From: Deltaproteobacteria bacterium RIFOXYA12_FULL_61_11
GTDB lineage: Bacteria > Bdellovibrionota_F > JAHFAK01 > YA12-FULL-61-11
Assembly: GCA_001799195.1 (NCBI GenBank)
Contig: MGSU01000024.1
Coordinates: 522-20,351 of the forward strand
DNA: 19,830 bases
Direction: 5' to 3'
The position numbers and the translations under genes were made by a program. Below the pieces are notes generated by a model. It did no database searches and was not told the origin of the DNA. It saw only the letters and a program-made list of their open reading frames with translations. Below, one piece after another: positions 6,680 to 12,312 of the stretch (position 1 is the stretch's first letter; every line of letters starts with the position of its first letter).

Positions 6680-8050
6680 TTATTGCGGGATCGGACCGCC
6701 GGTGCGCGGGCGGGGCGTGGGGTTCGGGTTGTTCTCGCCCTCCTTGGGTACCTTGACCGGTTGGTAGGTGAAGGGCTTGAACTCTTTGTAGGCCGGGTCG
6801 GTGTAGAGCTTGTGGCAGGCCTCGTACTGGTCCTGGTCCATCCACACTTTTGCCGCCTGCACCGGGTCCTTCACGTCCTCGGCGATTTCGGCGAAGAGGT
6901 GGTAGCACTCCCAACTCGCGGTCTCGATGCAGTGGCACTTGCTGCCGTAGTCGCACAGCTTGTCGCCGTAGCAGTTCTCGACCTTGCCGTGCGGGCAGAA
7001 GGTCTGCCAGTGGTCGGTCTTGGCCTTGGCCGCGTCGAGGACTTCATAGGCAGTGTAGTTGTACTTGGGATGCTTGGGGTGACAGAAGGCGTTGGTCTGA
7101 CCGCCGAGCACGGCGAAGCACAGCGGCTGTACCCCGCCGGCGCAGGGGCCGTTCTTCTTGCTGGTGTAGTCTTTGGGTGTATAGACGTAATAGGTCGGAA
7201 CATAGACCTCGGTGAACTGCGGCGGTTGGGGCATGGGTTGCGGCATGGGCTCGGGCATGGGCTCGGGCATCGGTTCGGGCATGGGCTGCGGCATGGGCTG
7301 CGGCTGGGTCGAGGCAGCGCGCTTGAGCTGGGCGGCGAAGAGCACCTCTTCCTGTTTGCCGTCGCCGGCGCTGTTTTTAAACCGCAGTACCACGCGGTTG
7401 ACCTTGAAATTGTTGGGGTTGAAGTTGGTGAGCAGGGCAGAGCCGCCGCGGGTGGCGAAGCTGAAGTCGCTCTTCTCGAACTCGAGCTTGGTGTTGGTGT
7501 AGCCCAGGATGGCCACCTTGTACTGGTCCCCCTTCACGAACATGCGGACCTCTTGGAGGTTCGTCGGTACGGCCAGGGTGTATTCCACCTCGAGATCGAA
7601 GTCTGGGCGATTGCGGTACACGCGCAGGGCAGGATCTTCCGGGCTGAAGGCCGTGGCGTCCTCGGCCTCCTTGAGTTGGGTGAGGTACTCTTTCTCCATC
7701 TCAATCACGCGCTGGGGTTTTTGCCCGCTCTTCTTGAGTAGATGGATAGCCTTGAACACGCCGTAGTCGATCAGGTCGCCGTAATCATAGCTGAGGAGGG
7801 TCTTGTAATGGGCTTCGAAGACCCCTTCGTCGAGCACGATGAGGTGATTGGATGTCGGGTTTGCCTTGATCTTGAGGACGTTGCCGTCAATGATCACGGC
7901 CACATTGGGGTTGACCATGGCCGGCGTGGTTTCGGGCACGTTGACCTTGATCTCCCGAAGGTAGTTGGCAGGCACAGGCTCGGTCATGGCTGCCCCGGCC
8001 AGTTGGCCGGCAAGCAGGAAACAGCACAGCACGGTGAAGAGAACCTTCAT
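6680..8050 (-). CDS. Secreted protein with Met-Pro repeat linker and cysteine-rich C-terminus
   Basis: This 456-aa exported protein begins MKVLFTVLCCFLLAGQLAGA, a Sec signal peptide. The ATG at 8050 is preceded by GGAGGAGG. An ATG eight codons earlier is less likely. The mature N-terminal ~220 residues contain beta-rich segments (VAVIIDGNVLKIKANP; DFDLEVEYTLAVPTNLQEVRM; KVNRVVLRFKNS) of no family I recognise. Residues about 248-275 are a PMPQ/PMPE repeat encoded by a 12-bp tandem repeat. Residues about 300-415 contain ten cysteines (PC, LC, FC, FC, NC, LC, KCHC, EC, AC), enough for five disulfides. A Pro/Gly-rich tail ends the protein. It could be a surface or matrix protein, but the function is unknown. 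Before the element inserted, this was probably the first gene beyond the tRNA and its terminator. Confidence 0.85.
   Translation of the reverse strand: MKVLFTVLCCFLLAGQLAGAAMTEPVPANYLREIKVNVPETTPAMVNPNVAVIIDGNVLKIKANPTSNHLIVLDEGVFEAHYKTLLSYDYGDLIDYGVFKAIHLLKKSGQKPQRVIEMEKEYLTQLKEAEDATAFSPEDPALRVYRNRPDFDLEVEYTLAVPTNLQEVRMFVKGDQYKVAILGYTNTKLEFEKSDFSFATRGGSALLTNFNPNNFKVNRVVLRFKNSAGDGKQEEVLFAAQLKRAASTQPQPMPQPMPEPMPEPMPEPMPQPMPQPPQFTEVYVPTYYVYTPKDYTSKKNGPCAGGVQPLCFAVLGGQTNAFCHPKHPKYNYTAYEVLDAAKAKTDHWQTFCPHGKVENCYGDKLCDYGSKCHCIETASWECYHLFAEIAEDVKDPVQAAKVWMDQDQYEACHKLYTDPAYKEFKPFTYQPVKVPKEGENNPNPTPRPRTGGPIPQ
7230..7301 (-). repeat. 12-bp tandem repeat encoding PMP(Q/E)
   Basis: Six units of GGCATGGGCTCG-like sequence (plus-strand view) lie head to tail at 7230-7241, 7242-7253, 7254-7265, 7266-7277, 7278-7289 and 7290-7301. 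Two are identical to GGCATGGGCTCG and two to GGCATGGGCTGC. The unit is a multiple of three, so copy-number change would lengthen or shorten the linker without breaking the frame. Confidence 0.9.
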
Positions 8051-8162
8051 ACGACCTCCTCCTTCTTTGACCAACGAGTGTCATCGACACGTTTCACGTA
8101 TGTCGGACCATAGTGCAAAGCGGCAATCACGGCAAGGGATATTTGCGGATTGGCAGGACGAG

Positions 8163-8198
8163 AAAAAACGAAGGCCGTAACCTTTCGGTCACGGCCTT
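8163..8198 (-). terminator. Intrinsic terminator, originally of the tRNA gene
   Basis: The hairpin AAGGCCGT-A-ACC / GGT-C-ACGGCCTT at 8171-8198 has loop TTTC, one internal mismatch and 11 base pairs. On the minus strand it is followed by CG and T6 (8168-8163). It lies 12 bases beyond the left 16-bp att repeat, which is a copy of the tRNA 3' end. Reading across the empty site, the tRNA would end and meet this terminator at once. Confidence 0.85.
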
Positions 8199-8207
8199 TC
8201 GCACCTC

Positions 8208-8223
8208 GATGGCACCTCAGGGA
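8208..8223. other. Distal attachment site (16-bp repeat of tRNA 3' end)
   Basis: GATGGCACCTCAGGGA is identical to 13737-13752. Leftward of it lies the tRNA terminator, which supports this being the displaced original tRNA 3' end. Similarity stops immediately on both sides of the 16 bases. Confidence 0.85.
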
Positions 8224-8364
8224 GTGGAATGATTGTCATAACAATAATGAAAATATTGGCATATCGTGAATATCGAAAATTGGCTTGAATGGGTACTTGT
8301 ACTAACAGGGGAGGGTAGTGGGTTCAAATCACAATCAAGGACGGCCTTAGCCTCTCACGCGGAT
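8224..8364. other. AT-rich distal att arm, with integrase arm-like site
   Basis: I see no gene in this stretch. It is AT-rich just inside the distal att site. It contains CTTGTACTAA at 8296-8305, the same 10-mer and orientation as at 13614-13623 near the proximal att site. That is consistent with an arm-type integrase binding site about 75-90 bases from the core. GGGTTCAAATC at 8320-8330 resembles a tRNA T-loop, but the flanking stem does not pair. Confidence 0.5.
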
Positions 8365-8487
8365 CTACCTCGAGCGGGTCATCTCGAGTACCTTGGACCA
8401 GTTCGGCGCGGATCGGTTCGCGAGGTCGAGTAGCCAGCGACGGCCGTTGACGTTGCGGTACCAGCCAAACAAGTCGAGATCGTGCAC
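8365..8487 (-). CDS. Possible small ORF, 40 aa, GTG start
   Basis: A minus-strand frame open from 8529 to a TAG at 8367-8365 reads like protein (...HDLDLFGWYRNVNGRRWLLD..., then NRSAPNWSKVLEMTRSR). The only standard start is GTG at 8487-8485, with only a weak GAAGAAA upstream. The open frame begins just inside the 3' end of the 72-aa gene in a +1 frame, so coupling or frameshift is possible. Coding-like amino acid composition is the main evidence. I recognise no family. Confidence 0.35.
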   Translation of the reverse strand: MHDLDLFGWYRNVNGRRWLLDLANRSAPNWSKVLEMTRSR

Positions 8488-8521
8488 TAGGCGGTATTTC
8501 TTCGAATGAAACCAGCTCGGA

Positions 8522-8740
8522 TCACTTCTTCACCCTCCGGCGCGGTTTCTTGTCCGGAGCGTCGAGCTCTAATTCCCCGCGGACTACCAACTCCTCGGCG
8601 GGCCGTTCGTCCTCGACTTCGACGAAATACTTGGCCGCGCTCTCGGAAACGTCGAAGGGCATCTCCAGAGTCATGGGAGGCCAGACGCGGCCGTGGTGAT
8701 TTAGTTCGACGGTGTTCATAAAGCGAATCCTCTTGGACAT
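8522..8740 (-). CDS. Small hypothetical protein of the element, 72 aa
   Basis: This 72-aa protein runs from MSKRIRFMNTVELNHHG through PPMTLEMPFDVSESAAKYF to a basic tail (KKPRRRVKK). ATG 8740 has GGAG about eight bases upstream. A longer frame to 8821 has no support. The opening resembles small phage proteins of the type 'KIRFLKNVELNHxGxVxxPG', so an origin in a phage head or regulatory region is possible. That is an impression, not an identification. It is the last well-supported gene before the distal att site. Confidence 0.6.
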   Translation of the reverse strand: MSKRIRFMNTVELNHHGRVWPPMTLEMPFDVSESAAKYFVEVEDERPAEELVVRGELELDAPDKKPRRRVKK

Positions 8741-8742
8741 GG

Positions 8743-8838
8743 TCAATACTCCATCTCGTTGGTGAACATCGCCGCAAGGTCGTCGTTGTCGTCCCAGTCC
8801 TCGGTCGGCCATTCCGAGCATCGGAAAATGGTTATCAG
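8743..8838 (-). CDS. Possible small acidic ORF, non-standard start
   Basis: The minus-strand frame ending TGA at 8745-8743 encodes ...IFRCSEWPTEDWDDNDDL..., ending FTNEMEY, only two bases before the next ATG (8740). The frame is open back to a TAG at 8901-8899 but contains no ATG, GTG or TTG before the acidic segment. CTG at 8838-8836, with AGGA upstream, is the best guess. It may be a genuine small phage-type protein, a remnant whose start was lost, or a chance frame. Confidence 0.3.
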   Translation of the reverse strand: MITIFRCSEWPTEDWDDNDDLAAMFTNEMEY

Positions 8839-8873
8839 ACGGTAGATAGATCCTACCTCGAGCGGGTGGCGTC

Positions 8874-9014
8874 GGTCAACGTGATCGCCGGGTTTGACCT
8901 ATGGCAGGGGGGGGAGGGGTACAAGAATCGGTCAGGATATAACCCCACCTGAACCGGCCAACTCGGCGGGCTTTTTTCGCCTCCTGGGGTGCAGGGTGGT
9001 GGTCAACGTGATCG
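8874..9014. repeat. 14-bp direct repeat pair GGTCAACGTGATCG
   Basis: Exact copies lie at 8874-8887 and 9001-9014. The right copy covers the stop codon of the terminase-small-like gene, and the left lies six bases from a copy of the 15-bp repeat (8853-8867). The bases between hold a G8 run and a plus-strand terminator. The repeat may mark a past duplication or recombination event. Confidence 0.6.
8954..8977 (+). terminator. Plus-strand intrinsic terminator without an obvious gene
   Basis: CCgGCC-AACTC-GGCgGG (8954-8970) forms a five-pair stem with one G-G mismatch, followed by C and T6 (8972-8977). It points rightward, against all genes of the element. It may block antisense transcription into the terminase-small-like gene or end a short plus-strand RNA. 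On the minus strand it has no T-tail. Confidence 0.6.
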
Positions 9015-9479
9015 TGGTTTTTTTCCCAGCGCTTCGATCAACACCTGTTCAAGTTCGAGGTCGCTCATCTTGTGCAATTCTTCTTTGGTCGGGTGGTGAC
9101 GTTCTTCATGCTCGACGACGACGGCCGGTTGCTTTAGCACGTCGCCAAGGATCAGTTCGGCGGCTTTGAGCGCAACGCGGGGGTCTTTGGCATCGAGGAG
9201 AGATACCATCACCTCGGCGGCTTTGACGCGGGCGGCGGTCAGGATTTCGACGGCGCTTTGTGACATGGCGGCTTCGATATCCTCGCGTGCTTCTTTGTAG
9301 TCCAGCCTGGCGCGGGTCTTCTCGACGGCCGAGGTCGAGAGCTTGAGCAGCGCGGCGAGCTTCGGAGACGAGAGCGAGGGGTTCTCTAGCTCACAACGGA
9401 GCACGCGGCGGACGTTGCGCGGTAGATTTCCGGCATGTTCTTGCAATGTTCGTCCTAGATCGAGGTCAGCCGGTTTCAT
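9003..9479 (-). CDS. Terminase small subunit-like DNA-binding protein
   Basis: The 158-aa protein has an N-terminal HTH (residues ~25-58: RCELENPSLSSPKLAALLKL then STSAVEKTRARL). A long helical segment follows, with the SAVEILTAARVKAAEVMVSL...DPRVALKAAELILG pattern seen in phage terminase small subunits. A charged tail (HPTKEELHKMSDLELEQVLIEAL) ends it. In phages TerS recognises pac/cos DNA and recruits TerL. No TerL lies nearby, as in satellites that redirect helper packaging. The ribosome site before ATG 9479 is weak. The gene is 140 bases downstream of the primase gene with a possible promoter between. The alternative is a generic HTH phage regulator. Confidence 0.6.
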   Translation of the reverse strand: MKPADLDLGRTLQEHAGNLPRNVRRVLRCELENPSLSSPKLAALLKLSTSAVEKTRARLDYKEAREDIEAAMSQSAVEILTAARVKAAEVMVSLLDAKDPRVALKAAELILGDVLKQPAVVVEHEERHHPTKEELHKMSDLELEQVLIEALGKKPRSR

Positions 9480-9510
9480 CGGTAACCATACAAGTCAATG
9501 GTTGCCTTGC

Positions 9511-9539
9511 ATCGTAGCGTATATGGCCTCTGCCGTCGA
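9511..9539 (-). promoter_or_regulatory. Weak candidate promoter of the terminase-small-like gene
   Basis: On the minus strand TCGACG (9539-9534) and TACGAT (9516-9511) are separated by 17 bases, each matching consensus at four of six positions. The start codon lies about 31 bases beyond the -10. The site falls in the only real gap of the replication-packaging gene run. Confidence 0.3.
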
Positions 9540-9619
9540 GATAGGGGCATGGTTTCGATCAGAGGGCGGGGAAGTAGGGGGCGATAGGAAACGGGGCTTC
9601 TGGTGGCCCTGGTGCGCTG

Positions 9620-10738
9620 TCACGGTAGCGGAAGACCGGGGCCGGTGAAGATGTATCGGTTCGCCATGCGGTTCGGTGTCGGCGGTCGCACAACTGAAAG
9701 CCAGTGGTAGGTCTTGAGAAGCAGCAACAGTTTTGCAGCGGCGGCATGACTCACGTCGAGCAGCTCACCGGCGTCTCTACAGCACAGCCAGAAAACGCCA
9801 TCTACGGCGAGCAGTTCGTTGACGGCCCATACTAGCGCGGCGGTTCGTTTCACGGTGGACCAGGGCGGCGGAACCAAGGGACAGGACGGCGCCAACTTCA
9901 GCGCCTCGGCCTTCCACTCAGTGCCGGGGTTTTCGACCAGTACGAGCTTGCGGTAGAACTCGGCTTGGTTCAAGTCGCGGTCCTTCGTTTTGATGATCGG
10001 TACGGCCAGAGTATACCATCGGTCGAAGATGTCGGCCACCTCGGGAGCGGCCGGTTCGTAGTACCGACGTACAGCTCTAGCCAGAGTCCACAGCCCGTGG
10101 TCTCGCTGTCCCTCGGCGGTCGGAACGAATGGAGCAACGTCGAAGTCGCCGGGGGGGTGGTAGCGGTCCATACTAACGTCTTTCAGAAGTCTTCTGGAGT
10201 CCTCCGGTGGCTCAGGAGTCTTCAGGAGTCTCTGTAAACAGAACCCAGCTTCAACTAGGTCGAGCACCTCCGGCACCTGGTCAACGTGCGCTGGAAATGG
10301 GTTGATCCATCGGTAGGAGGCGCCGGACGGGTGCAACGACGGGGGTACAAGAATGTAAGAACCGGAAGCTCGTAGCTCTCCGTCATCGAGGTTGCAGGTC
10401 TTGGCGCCGGGGTGGCGTGCGTAGACGTGAAAGCCTCTACCTGTTCGAACGGTCGGCAGGGTTGCGGCAAGGCCGGGGTGCACGGTGGCCCACTTCTCGA
10501 AAATGCCCTCCACGTCGAAGTCGCGGCATACGAGATCGCCGGAAACGGGACCAAGGATCACCGCGAGACCGGTGACGCTTCCCCCGCTGGGGCCGGTGAA
10601 CCAGTGCTTCAACTCGGCTGGGGTTGCTCGTCTTTTCTGGTACTCGCGCCAAGAACAGCACGCGGCCTTCTCATGCGTGGGTATGATGCTCAACCCACGG
10701 GCCTCGAGATCGAGCGCAGCGGCGAGGAAGTCGGTCAT
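9620..10738 (-). CDS. Primase-polymerase (AEP/Prim-Pol fold) with C-terminal winged helix
   Basis: This 372-aa replication protein probably primes element DNA synthesis. The Prim-Pol domain shows FLAAALDLEARGLSIIPTHE, the metal-binding pair in CRDFDVEG (Asp73, Asp75), TVRTGRGFHVYARH with the conserved His104, and RASGSYILVPPSLHPSGASY. The C-terminal ~70 residues look like a winged helix (VWAVNELL...GELLDVSHAAAAKLLLLLKT...). No helicase domain is fused, so a host or helper helicase must be used. I choose ATG 10738 because it overlaps the upstream stop as ATGA. Starts further upstream (TTG at 10822, ATG at 10780) lie inside the previous gene and precede the domain by nonsense-like basic residues. 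Confidence 0.85.
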   Translation of the reverse strand: MTDFLAAALDLEARGLSIIPTHEKAACCSWREYQKRRATPAELKHWFTGPSGGSVTGLAVILGPVSGDLVCRDFDVEGIFEKWATVHPGLAATLPTVRTGRGFHVYARHPGAKTCNLDDGELRASGSYILVPPSLHPSGASYRWINPFPAHVDQVPEVLDLVEAGFCLQRLLKTPEPPEDSRRLLKDVSMDRYHPPGDFDVAPFVPTAEGQRDHGLWTLARAVRRYYEPAAPEVADIFDRWYTLAVPIIKTKDRDLNQAEFYRKLVLVENPGTEWKAEALKLAPSCPLVPPPWSTVKRTAALVWAVNELLAVDGVFWLCCRDAGELLDVSHAAAAKLLLLLKTYHWLSVVRPPTPNRMANRYIFTGPGLPLP

Positions 10739-11052
10739 CGGGTGCGGTATGCGTGGAGTGGACAAGATTCGGTTCCGCATCGTCTCACGTCGGCGGCGAC
10801 GAACCCCACACAAGAGAGGCAAAAGGTCTTCATCGCAGCAGCTCGCGATTTTCCGGCCACGGCGCGAAGATATTGCCGACGATGCGCCGGGGGGTATTGT
10901 TGGGCCATCCGCTGGATTGCATCAGATGGACCCTCTGAGGGGGTTCCTGCGGCATCAGAAACGGGCGAATTCTGATCACCGGGGTCTTGGGTCCCCCCTC
11001 CGGGATTTTCACCGGTTTGGCCTCCGTCGAGGCATCCTACAGCGTCTTTCAT
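10735..11052 (-). CDS. Small phage-type zinc-ribbon-like protein
   Basis: The first half of this 105-aa protein is Gly/Pro/Asp-rich. The C-terminal part, AAMKTFCLSCVGFVAADVRR and then CGTESCPLHAYR, carries Cys78-x2-Cys81 and Cys92-x4-Cys97. This matches a small family common in phages and satellites (pattern 'A.r..C..C.gg...ev..C....CplypyR'), thought to bind zinc. The exact role is unknown. Its ATG (11052) overlaps the stop of the AlpA-like gene and its TGA overlaps the primase ATG, so the three genes are coupled. A large frame lies on the other strand here, but the cysteine motif and the two ATGA junctions favour this one. Confidence 0.75.
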   Translation of the reverse strand: MKDAVGCLDGGQTGENPGGGTQDPGDQNSPVSDAAGTPSEGPSDAIQRMAQQYPPAHRRQYLRAVAGKSRAAAMKTFCLSCVGFVAADVRRCGTESCPLHAYRTR

Positions 11053-11360
11053 TTCTTCCCCCTGGTCGAGGTCCTCGCGGGTTCGGTCTTCTTGACGGTC
11101 TTGGTCCTGGGTTTCATCGGCAAGGGTCCGGTCTGGTAGGGGAGGTTCGCCAAGAAGGCCAGTACGTCGGCGCCTTTGAAGGCGACGGTGTATGCCCCCA
11201 GCTTGACCGGCCGGATCGCGATGGTTCCGGCGGCAATGCCCTCGCGGAGCTTCGTCCTACCCATCGGCACAAGAGCGAGTAGCTCTCGTTCGCGGATCAG
11301 GGTCTCAGGTAGCAGGCGGAACCCTTCGGGGAGTACGCGGATCTTTCTGGTCTTGGGCAT
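11049..11360 (-). CDS. AlpA/excisionase-like HTH regulator
   Basis: In this 103-aa protein, residues ~20-72 follow the AlpA/MerR-type winged-helix pattern: ETLIRERELLALVPMGRTKL...GTIAIRPVKLGAYTVAFKGADV, with LAFLANL closing it. AlpA-type proteins activate integrase or excision and satellite replication genes. The C-terminal 25 residues are basic and probably disordered. ATG 11360 has GGAG seven bases upstream; an earlier in-frame ATG at 11402 would overlap the promoter. The gene heads the operon AlpA-like, zinc protein and Prim-Pol, under a strong promoter at 11393-11421. Confidence 0.75.
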   Translation of the reverse strand: MPKTRKIRVLPEGFRLLPETLIRERELLALVPMGRTKLREGIAAGTIAIRPVKLGAYTVAFKGADVLAFLANLPYQTGPLPMKPRTKTVKKTEPARTSTRGKK

Positions 11361-11392
11361 GTTCAGTCTCCAATGTGATCGAACGTGCTTGC

Positions 11393-11421
11393 AAGATATC
11401 ATCTGAATGCAATACTGTCAA
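11393..11421 (-). promoter_or_regulatory. Strong sigma-70 promoter of the replication operon
   Basis: On the minus strand TTGACA (11421-11416) and TATCTT (11398-11393) are separated by 17 bases, with an extended -10 TGA just upstream. Transcription would start near 11386, about 26 bases before ATG 11360. It is the best promoter within the element and is flanked upstream by repeated TTATGATTA sites. Confidence 0.8.
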
Positions 11422-11434
11422 TATAAACAAAGAC

Positions 11435-11459
11435 TTATGATTATTTATGATTATGATAC
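11435..11459 (+). repeat. Iteron-like repeats TTATGATTA in the AT-rich control region
   Basis: TTATGATTA occurs at 11435-11443 and 11445-11453, 10 bases apart, with a degenerate third copy TTATGATAC at 11451-11459. They lie about 15 bases upstream of the replication-operon -35 box, in the most AT-rich stretch of the element. One-turn spacing suggests a protein-binding array, either a regulator site or part of a replication origin. The gap 11361-11514 holds nothing else that I can see. Confidence 0.55.
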
Positions 11460-11514
11460 TTGCGCTCGTGCTTGTGGCAGTAAGGCGCGGTGTGTGTACG
11501 ATGAAAAAAAATGA

Positions 11515-12312
11515 TTATTTGTGCTTTTTCTTGATTTGAAATCCTACTAAGAGTCCTCTCTTGCGAAGGTTCGTTGCAACGTTGCAAAGATATTCCTCGG
11601 AATAGCCCACCAGGCGAGACGCTGCCGTGATTGTCGCTGCTTTGCACCCCTCCTTGATAGAGCCGAACTCCCCTTGGTTGAGCCACTCAACAAGGTAGCG
11701 CTTCATGGGTTTCAGGCGTTTCAAGTCGGCCGGTACCGGGTCGGTCGGGGGTGCGAAGGATGGGGACAGTTCTTTATACACACGATCAGCGCTCGCAGCT
11801 AAAGCCGCATACTTGGTTTCGTCGGCCGATCTTCCCAACTCGATCAGCGCATGCTGAATCAATTCGCGTTTCAGGGGTCCCCCTGCCGGTAGATGTTCTC
11901 CCTCGGCGAACCTGACCAACCGAGCAAGGGCCTCGAATGCCAACCGCTCGGCCTCGCAGAACCGAGCGCGGTCCCGTTCGGGCAGGGCTTCAACGATTCG
12001 CCGGTGCGCCTCCTCATCGCGTTTCGGAATGTCGCGAATGACAATTCTCTTCACGTCTTCGTTGTCAGGGGCCAGCCCTCCGACCAAGGAAGCCAGCTCT
12101 TCCAGGGTCAACGCGGACAAACCACGCCACCTTGACCAGACATCTGGGGGCATCCATGGCGGGCTTCCAAAGACCGTCACCGGTGCCGCTGTCGTCGTCA
12201 ACTTGTTCCAATCCATGCCGGGCTTGATGGTTCCGGTTGCCGTCGTCCTGCCCTCGGAGATCGGTTCCACGGTCTTCGGTTCCGGTGCTTCGGTTGTCGG
12301 TGTCGTCTTCAT
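11515..12312 (-). CDS. Element protein of unknown function with C-terminal HTH-like region
   Basis: I do not recognise this 265-aa protein. The N-terminal ~45 residues are Thr/Pro/Glu-rich and likely disordered. A helical middle (ALTLEELASLVGGLAP; DEEAHRRIVEALPERDRARF) follows. The last ~60 residues (KRYLVEWLNQGEFGSIKEGC, ASRLVGYSEEYLCNVATNLRKRGLL) look like a winged-helix DNA-binding unit. ATG 12312 overlaps the integrase stop as ATGA, with GGAGGGG seven bases upstream inside the integrase gene. The two are therefore one transcription unit. A T8 run follows the stop, but no strong GC hairpin precedes it. A repressor of the element or a replication accessory protein are reasonable guesses. 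Confidence 0.7.
   Translation of the reverse strand: MKTTPTTEAPEPKTVEPISEGRTTATGTIKPGMDWNKLTTTAAPVTVFGSPPWMPPDVWSRWRGLSALTLEELASLVGGLAPDNEDVKRIVIRDIPKRDEEAHRRIVEALPERDRARFCEAERLAFEALARLVRFAEGEHLPAGGPLKRELIQHALIELGRSADETKYAALAASADRVYKELSPSFAPPTDPVPADLKRLKPMKRYLVEWLNQGEFGSIKEGCKAATITAASRLVGYSEEYLCNVATNLRKRGLLVGFQIKKKHK

Larger units (their letters stand above)
8365..8867. repeat. 15-bp direct repeat pair CTACCTCGAGCGGGT
   Basis: Exact copies lie at 8365-8379 and 8853-8867, 488 bases apart, each preceded by GATC or GATC minus one base. They bracket the small-ORF cluster at the distal end of the element. The copy at 8853 is followed within six bases by one half of another repeat pair (8874-8887). 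The role is unknown; a recombination scar or protein-binding site is possible. Confidence 0.6.

Noticed and set aside
6683-7741. A 352-codon plus-strand frame opposite the Met-Pro repeat protein
   Set aside because: The minus-strand gene has a signal peptide, a strong ribosome site and an ordered cysteine pattern; the plus frame gives only Val/Gly/Leu-rich repetitive sequence.
8078-8090. GTGTC-ATC-GACAC palindrome upstream of the secreted protein gene
   Set aside because: Only five pairs, a single copy and no clear promoter to relate it to; it could be chance.
8320-8330. tRNA T-loop-like GGGTTCAAATC
   Set aside because: The flanking bases do not form a five-pair T-stem and no acceptor stem or anticodon arm surrounds it.
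10412-11282. Plus-strand frames across the Prim-Pol and zinc-protein region
   Set aside because: The minus-strand genes show family motifs and ATGA junctions; the plus frames show none and lack supported starts.
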